A stretch of 64,000 nucleotides of DNA, from contig NZ_CP194041.2 in the NCBI RefSeq assembly GCF_050870875.2, positions 1,860,001 through 1,924,000 of the forward strand, written 5' to 3'. Position 1 is the stretch's first letter. Each line of letters begins with the position of its first letter. Below the pieces are notes generated by a model, which saw only the letters and a program-made list of their open reading frames with translations, was not told the origin of the DNA and made no database searches. Shown piece after piece: positions 17,612-25,320 of this stretch. The stretch is from Agarivorans sp050870875 (lineage in GTDB: Bacteria > Pseudomonadota > Gammaproteobacteria > Enterobacterales > Celerinatantimonadaceae). The translations under genes were made by a program, and so were the position numbers.

Positions 17612-18350
17612 ACTTAGCATCTTTGGCGTTATTTTAGCGTTCTCAGCTGTTGGGTTTGGTCATGTTTTTGCTGGTGGGTCGTTAGACGATTTAGTCAATG
17701 TACATGCATTAACAATTGTATTGGGGGGGACTATCGGCGCGGTGATGTTACAAACGCCGAGCAAACAATTTGTGCAAGCTCTGAAAGTGATACCGAAGGT
17801 TTGGTTTCAGTCGCAAGATAATGTACAGAACCAAATTCAATTGATATTGAATTGGTCTCATATTGTTCGTAAAGATGGTTATTTGGGCCTAGAACAACAG
17901 CAAAAACATGCAGATTCGTTTACTTTACGCGGTTTACAAATGCTGATAGACGGTGCCGAAGCTCAACAATTACAACAATCCTTAGAAGATGTCATCGACT
18001 TAGAACAAAGTCGTTTGGAACGTCAGGCGGGGGTGTTTGAAGCCATGGGGGGGTACTGCCCTACGGTGGGTATTATTGGTGCAGTACTTGGTTTGATTCA
18101 GGCTATGGATTTTTTAAGCAGTCCTGAGTTACTTGGAAAGGGAATTGCGGTTGCATTTGTCGCGACCATTTATGGTGTTGGTTTCGCCAATTTTATTTTC
18201 TTGCCTTTTGCCAATAAACTTCGCTCGCAAGCGGGGGATCGCGCTATTTATCAGGAAATGACTTTAGCTGGATTGGTTTCAATCGCTGAAGGTGCCAGTA
18301 GTATTGAAGTAAAGCGTCGCTTACATAGCTTCGTTGTGGATATCGACTAG
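17604..18350 (+). CDS. motC: MotA-family stator protein MotC
   Basis: A 248-residue MotA/TolQ/ExbB-type membrane protein. N-terminal helices (GVILAFSAVGFGHVFAGG), a cytosolic domain and two C-terminal helices (YCPTVGIIGAVLGLIQAM, AVAFVATIYGVGFANFIF) are visible. It forms an ion channel with the MotB-type protein next door. In Pseudomonas the pair in this locus is named MotC/MotD. ATG at 17604 overlaps the cheB stop. Ion specificity cannot be read from the sequence. Confidence 0.93.
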   Translation: MDKLSIFGVILAFSAVGFGHVFAGGSLDDLVNVHALTIVLGGTIGAVMLQTPSKQFVQALKVIPKVWFQSQDNVQNQIQLILNWSHIVRKDGYLGLEQQQKHADSFTLRGLQMLIDGAEAQQLQQSLEDVIDLEQSRLERQAGVFEAMGGYCPTVGIIGAVLGLIQAMDFLSSPELLGKGIAVAFVATIYGVGFANFIFLPFANKLRSQAGDRAIYQEMTLAGLVSIAEGASSIEVKRRLHSFVVDID

Positions 18351-18351
18351 T

Positions 18352-19266
18352 ATGCGTCATCGCTATGCTGCAGCTGCTAAGCGAAATGCAAACACAGAGC
18401 GTTGGTTAGTCTCCTACGCTGATTATATGACATTGATGTTTGCGTTGTTTGTAGTACTTTACGCGATGGCGATTACCAATGAAAAAGATTACCCCGAATT
18501 GCAACAACGCTTACAACAGGCGATTGCCTTATTTGAAGTTTCTGATGGGCAAGCTGAACGGAATGAAACGGTCTCGTCAACGGAATTGCTGATGGAATAT
18601 GGTCACTCGATTTTGGATGGTCAAGTTATCATGCCTAACGTGCCGCCAACGACTTCAAACTCAGTTGCTCAGTCTAATCTAACCGAACTCGCAAGCCAAT
18701 TGGCTATTGAACTTAAAGATATTTTCAAAACTGACGACATAGTAATAAATAGTGATGAAGACTGGCTAACCATTGAGTTAGATAGTCGACTTTTTTTTGC
18801 TAGTGGTAGTGCTTACTTGCTTAAGCCTGCTGAACAGTTGGTTTTACGTTTGTCCGAAAAGCTTAAAATGGTCGATAATTATATACGAGTGCGTGGTTAT
18901 ACCGACGAGCAAAGTATTGATAGTGAACTCTATCCAAGCAATTGGGAGTTGTCAGCCGCTCGGGCCACAAGAGTTGTTCGGGAATTGCAGTCAGATGGGA
19001 TTCAACCGCAGCGAATGGCTATCGAAGCCTACGCTCAATATGCCCCGTTATCCGTGAACGGAAAACTGCAAAGCGATAAACAAAATCGAAGGGTGGTCAT
19101 TGCACTCTCTAAATACATTTGGGACTCTTCAATTGCCCAATCGTCAGTTGTCGAACAAGCGCCAGCGGGAGATGAGCAGAAAGTTGTTAAGCCAGATAGT
19201 GAGACAATGTTAGCGGTGCCATTGGAAGGTGGTGGGGTGCGATTTACGACAAGGCAGGAAGAATAG
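18352..19266 (+). CDS. motD: MotB-family stator protein MotD
   Basis: A 304-residue protein with a short cytoplasmic start and one transmembrane helix beginning ERWLVSYADYMTLMFALFVVLYA; the Asp in YADYMT is the proton/ion-binding residue. A periplasmic linker and an OmpA-type peptidoglycan-binding domain (about 130-255: VRGYTDEQ, NWELSAARATRVVREL) follow. ATG at 18352 lies one base after the motC stop, which indicates coupling. The 45-residue tail beyond the OmpA domain is unconserved. Confidence 0.94.
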   Translation: MRHRYAAAAKRNANTERWLVSYADYMTLMFALFVVLYAMAITNEKDYPELQQRLQQAIALFEVSDGQAERNETVSSTELLMEYGHSILDGQVIMPNVPPTTSNSVAQSNLTELASQLAIELKDIFKTDDIVINSDEDWLTIELDSRLFFASGSAYLLKPAEQLVLRLSEKLKMVDNYIRVRGYTDEQSIDSELYPSNWELSAARATRVVRELQSDGIQPQRMAIEAYAQYAPLSVNGKLQSDKQNRRVVIALSKYIWDSSIAQSSVVEQAPAGDEQKVVKPDSETMLAVPLEGGGVRFTTRQEE

Positions 19267-20052
19267 GTGAAAGTTTGGACGGTTGCTAATCAAAAAGGCG
19301 GTGTCGGTAAAACTACAACGGTGATATCTCTGGCTGGTCTACTAGCGCAACAAGGAAAACGTGTCCTATTACTCGACACTGATCCCCATGCGTCGCTCAC
19401 CAGTTATTTGGGATTTGATGTTGATAGTGTTCAGGGCACTCTTTATGAACTTTATCAAAACAGTCAACTCGATGATGCGATGGTGACTCATAGTATTCAA
19501 GCGACTTCGTTTGATAATTTAGATTTAATTCCTGCAAGTATGGCTTTAGCTACTTTGGATAAAGTGTTGGGGCAGCGTGAGGGAATGGGCTTGATTTTAA
19601 AGCGCATTTTGGCGCGTATTGAACATAAGTATGATTATGTGTTAGTTGATTGCCCACCAGTTCTGGGGGTGATGATGGTTAATGCTTTAGCTGCGAGTGA
19701 GCGAGTATTAGTGCCTGTTCAAACAGAGTTTTTAGCCATTAAAGGTTTGGAGCGCATGGTTAAAACCTTGAGTATTATGCAACGCTCTTGTCCTAACCGC
19801 TTACGCTATACAGTTGTTCCAACGATGTATGACAAGCGAACTCGTGCTTCATTAGCGGCCTTAAAGGAACTACAAGAAACTTATCCGAACAACATTTGGA
19901 ATTCAGTGATACCCATCGACACCAAATTTAGAGATGCTAGCCTACGGCATGCGCCACCTTCCTATCATATAAAAAATTGCCGCGGGGTATTTGCTTATCA
20001 AACCTTACTCGCTCATCTTCTGCAGATGACCGATGAGCAGGGGCTATTATGA
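19267..20052 (+). CDS. parC: ParA-family ATPase for chemotaxis array placement (ParC-type)
   Basis: A 261-residue Soj/ParA ATPase with Walker A KGGVGKTT at about 10-17 and DTDPHASLT. In Vibrio the homologue in the same che position (ParC) recruits chemotaxis proteins to the flagellated pole. GTG start right after the motD stop. The stop overlaps the start of the CheW-like gene, which in Vibrio encodes its partner ParP. Family is certain from sequence; the array role is inferred from locus position. Confidence 0.9.
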   Translation: MKVWTVANQKGGVGKTTTVISLAGLLAQQGKRVLLLDTDPHASLTSYLGFDVDSVQGTLYELYQNSQLDDAMVTHSIQATSFDNLDLIPASMALATLDKVLGQREGMGLILKRILARIEHKYDYVLVDCPPVLGVMMVNALAASERVLVPVQTEFLAIKGLERMVKTLSIMQRSCPNRLRYTVVPTMYDKRTRASLAALKELQETYPNNIWNSVIPIDTKFRDASLRHAPPSYHIKNCRGVFAYQTLLAHLLQMTDEQGLL

Positions 20053-20840
20053 ATAGCGATACCTTGATGGAGCAGGCTTTAGGGAGTTATTTTGATTCTT
20101 TATTGAAAGAACCTGAAAGTGTGCCTCTCAGCCCTGTTAGTGAAACCTTGAATCAGTCTTCGTTTGCCCCTGAACCTCAAGTGAAGCCGCTTGCGACTTT
20201 GTTCGCAGAAGCCGAGCAACGAGTTGCCGCTGTTGCGGAGGCTAAGCCGGTATTACTCCCTATTAAAGAGTTACCAGAACAGCCTGCACCAAAAGTTGAA
20301 CCCGAGCATATAGCGCCTGCTGATGAGTCTTTGCCAGCAACGAGTATTCAAGTAGAAGAGCAGCTTGTTGAAGCGCCTTTACCGGAAGAATGGCACAATA
20401 TCGAAACCGATAATGAGTTTCAGGTTCTATTTTTTGAAGTTGCAGGCGTTACTTTTGGAGTGCCCTTGACTGAGTTGGGCGGAATTCATCGTATTAGTGA
20501 AGTTAGCCCACTCTTTGGTAAGCCAGATTGGTTCGCTGGCATTATGATCGAGCGTGAACAAAAGTTAACGGTTGTCGATACCGCTAAGTGGGTGATGCCG
20601 AATCAGCCTTTTGAACCTGACTATAAATACCTGGTTATGCTTGGTGAAAGTAGTTGGGGTTTGAGCTGCGAGAAGCTATTTGGTACCGAGCGGTTGAATA
20701 AAGATGATGTAAAGTGGCGTGTTGATCCCGGTAAACGTCGTTGGTTAGCGGGAATGGTCAAACAAAGGATGTGTGCTTTATTGCATGTTGAAGAGCTACA
20801 ACGAATGCTTTCTCAGGGGGTAAATATAGATGGATGTTAG
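20049..20840 (+). CDS. parP: CheW-like array protein ParP
   Basis: A 263-residue protein with a Pro/Glu/Ala-rich N-terminal half (1-115) and a C-terminal CheW-like domain (about 120-255: QVLFFEVAGVTFGVPLTELGG). This matches ParP, which ties CheA and receptor arrays to the ParC-marked pole through its CheW-like (AIF) domain. ATGA overlap with parC. It differs from true CheW (encoded next) by the long extension. Confidence 0.88.
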   Translation: MNSDTLMEQALGSYFDSLLKEPESVPLSPVSETLNQSSFAPEPQVKPLATLFAEAEQRVAAVAEAKPVLLPIKELPEQPAPKVEPEHIAPADESLPATSIQVEEQLVEAPLPEEWHNIETDNEFQVLFFEVAGVTFGVPLTELGGIHRISEVSPLFGKPDWFAGIMIEREQKLTVVDTAKWVMPNQPFEPDYKYLVMLGESSWGLSCEKLFGTERLNKDDVKWRVDPGKRRWLAGMVKQRMCALLHVEELQRMLSQGVNIDGC

Positions 20841-20977
20841 AACTGTGAGGTAGAGCGAGCTCTGTTTAATTGAAAGACTAGGTAAATCCGCCGTTTAGTT
20901 TTATAACTTATGATATATACTTGAATAGATAAGAGTTGCGAGATCCAATTGGACTCATGAATAAAAAGGACATGCAG

Positions 20978-21466
20978 ATGAGCGAGCAGCGTAACGTCGC
21001 AGAAAATATTGCCGAGGATGAAGTTCTACAATGGGTAACTTTTCAGTTGGAAAGTGAGACCTATGGTATTAACGTGATGCAGGTACAAGAAGTATTACGT
21101 TATACAGAAATAGCGCCGGTGCCAGGAGCGCCAAACTATGTTTTAGGCATTATCAACTTGCGTGGTAATGTGGTCACGGTGATCGATACGCGTTCCCGGT
21201 TTGGTTTGCCTTCATCAGATATTACCGAAAATTCACGGATCGTGATTATAGAAGCTGAATCACAAGTCATCGGGATTTTAGTGGATAGTGTTGCTGAGGT
21301 GGTTTACTTACGTTCTTCTGAAATAGATGCCGCACCAAACGTGGGTACTGAAGAGAGCGCGAAGTTCATTCAAGGTGTTAGTAATCGGGATGGACAGTTA
21401 TTAATTTTGGTTGATCTCAATAAGCTGCTTTCTGATGAAGAGTGGGATGAAGTAAGCTCAATATAA
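20978..21466 (+). CDS. cheW: Chemotaxis coupling protein CheW
   Basis: About 162 residues, a single CheW domain (WVTFQLESETYGINVMQVQEV, GIINLRGNVVTVID) that bridges CheA and receptors. ATG at 20978 has AAAGGA about 8 bases upstream and gives the usual CheW length. Upstream in-frame ATGs at 20957 and 20972 would also read through. A 137-base gap from parP may hold a separate promoter, but no convincing box was seen. Confidence 0.96.
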   Translation: MSEQRNVAENIAEDEVLQWVTFQLESETYGINVMQVQEVLRYTEIAPVPGAPNYVLGIINLRGNVVTVIDTRSRFGLPSSDITENSRIVIIEAESQVIGILVDSVAEVVYLRSSEIDAAPNVGTEESAKFIQGVSNRDGQLLILVDLNKLLSDEEWDEVSSI

Positions 21467-21892
21467 ATGGATTGGATTAATCTTGTTGCGTTATTGGTTA
21501 TGTTGCTTGGCCTTGTGGGTGTTTACTGGTTAACACACAAGGCTAATCGACATATAGATTACAGTGAAGCCAAAATGGCGAGTTTGGAACTGGTTATTAA
21601 AAATTTGTTAAGTAAGCATCGAGCCGCTGAAAAAGAGCTGCAAGAGTTACACGTAGCCAATGCTTCTTTAGTTCAAGAATTAGAACGTCAGGCTGAGCAA
21701 GTCGAGCAAGCGTTTATTCGTAGCGCTCAAATTGAGTCACAAGATCCTGACAGCAAGTTGTACACCCGTGCCGTCAAATTGGTCGAGTTAGGCGCTGATT
21801 TAGAAGAGGTGATGCGCGAATGTGAATTACCTAAAGCCGAGGCTGAACTTCTATTAAGTCTACGGAATAAAATGAAAGGGCAAGCAAGCTAG
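21467..21892 (+). CDS. DUF2802 membrane-anchored coiled-coil protein
   Basis: A 141-residue protein that starts directly after the cheW stop. One N-terminal transmembrane helix (about 5-23), a coiled coil (about 35-95) and a C-terminal helical domain (ELGADLEEVMRECELPKAEAELLLSL) match the DUF2802 family, often found next to cheW in polar che loci. Function is unknown to me; the position suggests a link to chemotaxis or flagella. Confidence 0.85.
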   Translation: MDWINLVALLVMLLGLVGVYWLTHKANRHIDYSEAKMASLELVIKNLLSKHRAAEKELQELHVANASLVQELERQAEQVEQAFIRSAQIESQDPDSKLYTRAVKLVELGADLEEVMRECELPKAEAELLLSLRNKMKGQAS

Positions 21893-21906
21893 CCTTGCCT
21901 TCTCTT
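21879..21906 (+). terminator. Possible weak terminator after the che operon
   Basis: GGCAAG at 21879-21884 and CTTGCC at 21894-21899 can pair around a 9-base loop, followed by a pyrimidine-rich TTCTCTTCTCT. The T run is interrupted, so termination is only possible. The stem overlaps the DUF2802 stop. Confidence 0.35.
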
Positions 21907-22515
21907 CTCTCTGAACCACTGCACTTGCCAAGCCCCGTTTGCTGTTTGTTCCACAAAATCCTATTATCATGATTGAGTCAGAGTCGCTACAATGCTCGTT
22001 TAAAGTAGACTAAATGGTAGGTCTTCGGAACTGAATTGAGTGGTATTTGATTCAGCTAAATTAATTGTTCAGGGCAAGGTTGTTGTATTGTCCTGCGTTG
22101 TTGCTGCATGAATCTGCTATTTTATATGTTCTTATTGTAATCGGTAGGGGGGCCGCTGTAGTTGTTTTAGCTTGATTGGTTTTTCTTTGTATTTTGGACT
22201 GTTATCTCGATCTGCTTATCTTTTACATCTATTTTCTGAGTCAGTTGTCAGTTGTTCTTGATGACAGCCTTATGCGCTCGAGCTTCTAGTCGGCGGCCAT
22301 GACCTATACACGAACGGCCGACCATATTCGATTGCTTCTGTATTTTGCGGAATGGTGTTTATTTCATCGTTGCTGGTCCGACTGAATATCTATTTTGATT
22401 TGGCTTTACTTTGATGGAACATCTCCTTAACATATTCGTTATTTCAATTGCTTGCCTAGATTTACGATCTAGCTGTGATACCATCCCGACACTTATTATA
22501 TCAAGACACATTTGA
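21893..22515 (+). other. 623-base gene-free region between che and ccm
   Basis: No coding frame with family resemblance or a good start was found on either strand. The minus-strand frame reaching in from ccmA mirrors the ABC ATPase in antisense. The only structured part is a promoter-like segment with an inverted repeat at 22452-22481. This is unusually long for such a gene-dense window. Confidence 0.7.
22452..22481 (+). promoter_or_regulatory. Candidate ccm promoter with an inverted repeat in the spacer
   Basis: TTGCCT (22452-22457) and TGATAC (22476-22481) are 18 bases apart and resemble sigma-70 boxes. The spacer contains a perfect inverted repeat, CTAGAT-N5-ATCTAG, at 22456-22472, a natural place for a repressor operator. 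It is 34 bases before the ccmA ATG. Confidence 0.4.
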
Positions 22516-23151
22516 ATGCTGGAAGCTATTGGACTTTGCTGTGTTAGAGAAGAGCGCGTTCTTTTTGACAATTTATCGTTTACCTTAAACGCTGGCGATA
22601 TCCTGCAGGTAGCGGGTCCCAACGGTGCGGGGAAAACTAGTTTATTACGTTTGCTTGCAGGTTTGTCTCGTCCTGAGCAGGGAGAGATCCATTGGCAAGG
22701 GCAGAGCATTAATCAAATCTCTGATAGCTTTCATCAACACTGCCTGTATCTGGGGCATCATGTTGGGGTAAAGGCAGAGTTAAGTGCCGTAGAAAACCTA
22801 CAGTTTTATTTGGGGGTGGCGGGTCAGTCCATGTCATTGGGGCAGCTATACGACTTGTTGGCTCGAGTCGGTTTAGCGGGTTTGGAAGATGAACCAACAG
22901 CACACTTGTCGGCTGGACAGCAGCGCCGAGTTGGCTTGGCTAGGTTATGGCTTGTGGAACGTCAATTATGGATCCTAGATGAGCCCTTTACCGCAATCGA
23001 TAAGCAAGGTGTTACTTATTTAGAAGCCGTACTGAAGCAACATGCAGAGGCCGGCGGAATGATATTGCTCACGACGCATCAAACTTTAAATATCGATAGT
23101 GCCCATTATCGCGTGTTAAACATTGAGCCTGCTTATGAGGAAATTGTTTAA
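22516..23151 (+). CDS. ccmA: Heme exporter ATP-binding protein CcmA
   Basis: A 211-residue ABC ATPase with Walker A GPNGAGKTS, signature LSAGQQRR and Walker B LWILDEPF. With CcmB it drives release of holo-CcmE during cytochrome c maturation. First gene of a complete ccmABCDEFGHI run. Stop and ccmB start share a base. Confidence 0.97.
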   Translation: MLEAIGLCCVREERVLFDNLSFTLNAGDILQVAGPNGAGKTSLLRLLAGLSRPEQGEIHWQGQSINQISDSFHQHCLYLGHHVGVKAELSAVENLQFYLGVAGQSMSLGQLYDLLARVGLAGLEDEPTAHLSAGQQRRVGLARLWLVERQLWILDEPFTAIDKQGVTYLEAVLKQHAEAGGMILLTTHQTLNIDSAHYRVLNIEPAYEEIV

Positions 23152-23816
23152 TGCGGGTTTTTGTGAGTGTTGTTAAACGTGAGTTGTTAGCTGCATTTAG
23201 ACAAAAGTCAGAAGTTGTCAATCCGTTATGGTTTATTTTGATTGTGATAACTTTGTTTCCTATTGCCGTTGGGCCAGAGCCGCAGTTATTGGCGAAAATT
23301 GCGCCTGGAATTTTATGGGTAGCGGCTTTACTCTCCTCATTATTGTCTTTAGAGCGCTTATTTCGAGATGATTATGCCGATGGCTCATTAGAACAGATGT
23401 TGTTGAGTGGCTCGTCTTTAGCGTTGATCGCTTTAGCAAAAACAGTGGCGCATTGGATGATTACAGGCTTACCAATTTTACTGCTATCACCGCTGCTTGC
23501 AGTTTTGTTATCCCTAGAATGGCAAAGTTTTAAGGCTACATTCTATACCTTATTATTAGGAACCCCTGTACTGAGTTTAATTGGTGCAGTGGGCGTAGCC
23601 TTAACAGTGGGCTTGCGTAAAGGTGGTGTATTGCTGAGCCTATTAGTTTTACCTTTGTATATTCCTATATTGATTTTTGCGACTTCTGCGATTGAAGCCG
23701 CATCATTAAACTTGCCCTATACGGGCCATTTAGCGATTATGGGTGCGATTAGCTTATTGGCGCTCACTTTGGCTCCCTTCGCTACCGCCGCGGCATTAAG
23801 AGTTAGCGTTAACTAA
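23151..23816 (+). CDS. ccmB: Heme exporter membrane protein CcmB
   Basis: A 221-residue protein with six hydrophobic segments, the ABC permease partner of CcmA. Conserved sequence includes RDYADGSLEQMLLSG-type text near residue 80 and LPLYIPILIF near 165. The length is typical. ccmC follows after 38 bases. Confidence 0.96.
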   Translation: MRVFVSVVKRELLAAFRQKSEVVNPLWFILIVITLFPIAVGPEPQLLAKIAPGILWVAALLSSLLSLERLFRDDYADGSLEQMLLSGSSLALIALAKTVAHWMITGLPILLLSPLLAVLLSLEWQSFKATFYTLLLGTPVLSLIGAVGVALTVGLRKGGVLLSLLVLPLYIPILIFATSAIEAASLNLPYTGHLAIMGAISLLALTLAPFATAAALRVSVN

Positions 23817-23854
23817 ATATAATAATAAATTATTGTCAGAGAGTACTTACCCTA

Positions 23855-24607
23855 ATGTGGAAATGGTTACATCCTTATGCAAAACCGCAAGCCAGCTATG
23901 AACTTGCTGGAAAATTTGTACCTTGGTTGAGTGTATTGGCCCTTATTAGTTTTGTGGTGGGCTTAATTTGGGGCTTGGCCTTTGCGCCCGCCGACTATCA
24001 GCAAGGCGATAGTTTCAGAATTATTTATATTCATGTTCCTTCGGCAATATTATCGATGGCGGCTTATTCGTCGATGGCAATTGCCGCTTTTATCGGCTTG
24101 GTGTGGCAAATTAAACAAGCTGATATTTATGTGGCTGCAGTCGCTCCTGTTGGCGCTGTCCTTACCTTTGTTGCTCTATTTACTGGGGCTGCTTGGGGGA
24201 AACCAATGTGGGGGGCATGGTGGGTATGGGACGCTCGTTTAACCTCTGAGTTAATTTTGTTGTTTTTGTACTTAGGTGTCATCGCCCTATACAACGCATT
24301 TTCGGATAAAGTTATGGCTGGCAGAGCCGCTGGGATCTTGAGTCTAGTGGGCGTTATTAATTTGCCAATCATTCACTATTCCGTGGAATGGTGGAATACC
24401 CTACATCAAGGGGCCACGATTACCAAGTTCGCGAAACCGTCGATTGATTCTCAAATGTTATGGCCCTTATTGCTGAACATATTTGCTTTTGGGTTTTTCT
24501 TGGTTGCGGTCAGTTTGGTTCGCTTTAGAACCGAGCTGTTAAGGCGAGAACGCCGCCGCCCTTGGGTACAACAACTTCTTATCAAGCCAGATCAACGGGA
24601 GGGTTAA
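23855..24607 (+). CDS. ccmC: Heme transfer protein CcmC
   Basis: A 250-residue six-helix membrane protein with the tryptophan-rich heme-handling motif WGKPMWGAWWVWDARLTS at about residues 112-129 and histidines in YIHVPSA and IIHYSVEWWNTLHQG that ligate heme. It loads heme onto the CcmE His. ccmD follows directly. Confidence 0.97.
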   Translation: MWKWLHPYAKPQASYELAGKFVPWLSVLALISFVVGLIWGLAFAPADYQQGDSFRIIYIHVPSAILSMAAYSSMAIAAFIGLVWQIKQADIYVAAVAPVGAVLTFVALFTGAAWGKPMWGAWWVWDARLTSELILLFLYLGVIALYNAFSDKVMAGRAAGILSLVGVINLPIIHYSVEWWNTLHQGATITKFAKPSIDSQMLWPLLLNIFAFGFFLVAVSLVRFRTELLRRERRRPWVQQLLIKPDQREG

Positions 24608-24608
24608 T

Positions 24609-24818
24609 ATGATGCAATTTGATTCAGTCGCTGATTTTTTTGCGATGGGTGGTTACGCGTATTACGTATGGCTGGCCTATGGCGTGAGTGCTCTCGCCAT
24701 GGGAGCGTTGGTCATCGATAGTTTGATTAAACGAAGAGCGATTATTAAATCGGTGACGCATTATTCGGTGCGGCGAAAACGGGTACAAGCAGCGAAAGAG
24801 ATGAGCGAGCACTTATGA
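24609..24818 (+). CDS. ccmD: Heme exporter accessory protein CcmD
   Basis: A 69-residue single-span protein. FFAMGGYAYYVWLAYG is the family signature, followed by a transmembrane helix and a basic tail. It is needed for release of holo-CcmE from CcmABC. The ATG at 24609 is next to a second ATG at 24612. The stop overlaps ccmE by four bases. Confidence 0.93.
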   Translation: MMQFDSVADFFAMGGYAYYVWLAYGVSALAMGALVIDSLIKRRAIIKSVTHYSVRRKRVQAAKEMSEHL

Positions 24819-25309
24819 ATCCTAGACGTAAAAAACGCTTAACCATTGTTATCTCTATTGTGTTGGGTTTAGGGGCATCCATTGGTTTGTTGCTTTATGC
24901 ACTGGCGCAAAATATCGACTTGTTTTATACCCCCACAGAATTAGTTAAGGGGAAAGGTCCACAGGCACTTAAACCGGAACTGGGTCAGCGATTGCGGATT
25001 GGTGGTTTGGTATTGCCTGGCACTGTTGAGCGTTCTGCAACAAGTTTACAAGTGAGCTTTAAACTGAGTGATGCCGGCGGTGAGATTGCGATTGTTAATT
25101 ACGAAGGTATTTTGCCGGATCTATTTCGCGAGGGGCAGGGGATTGTCGCGCAAGGCGTATTGACCGCCGCTAACACCGTGTCGGCCTTCGAAGTATTGGC
25201 TAAACATGATGAAGAATACATGCCGCCCGAGGTTGCCGAATCTTTGATTGGAATGGAACATTTTAAACCTGAATATACTGAAGCCCAATTGCAGGGCTCT
25301 GCTCACTAG
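24815..25309 (+). CDS. ccmE: Heme chaperone CcmE
   Basis: A 164-residue protein with a short basic start (NPRRKKRL), an N-terminal membrane anchor (about 10-30) and a periplasmic OB-fold. The heme-binding motif VLAKHDEEYMPPE (about 128-140) has the His that bonds heme covalently and the nearby Tyr ligand. It ferries heme from CcmC to CcmF. Confidence 0.97.
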   Translation: MNPRRKKRLTIVISIVLGLGASIGLLLYALAQNIDLFYTPTELVKGKGPQALKPELGQRLRIGGLVLPGTVERSATSLQVSFKLSDAGGEIAIVNYEGILPDLFREGQGIVAQGVLTAANTVSAFEVLAKHDEEYMPPEVAESLIGMEHFKPEYTEAQLQGSAH

Positions 25310-25320
25310 AGATATCTATT

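Noticed and set aside
22359..22709. Minus-strand frame of 116 codons entering the gap before ccmA
   Set aside because: Its centre is the well-known antisense image of an ABC ATPase P-loop region, so it is a shadow of ccmA.
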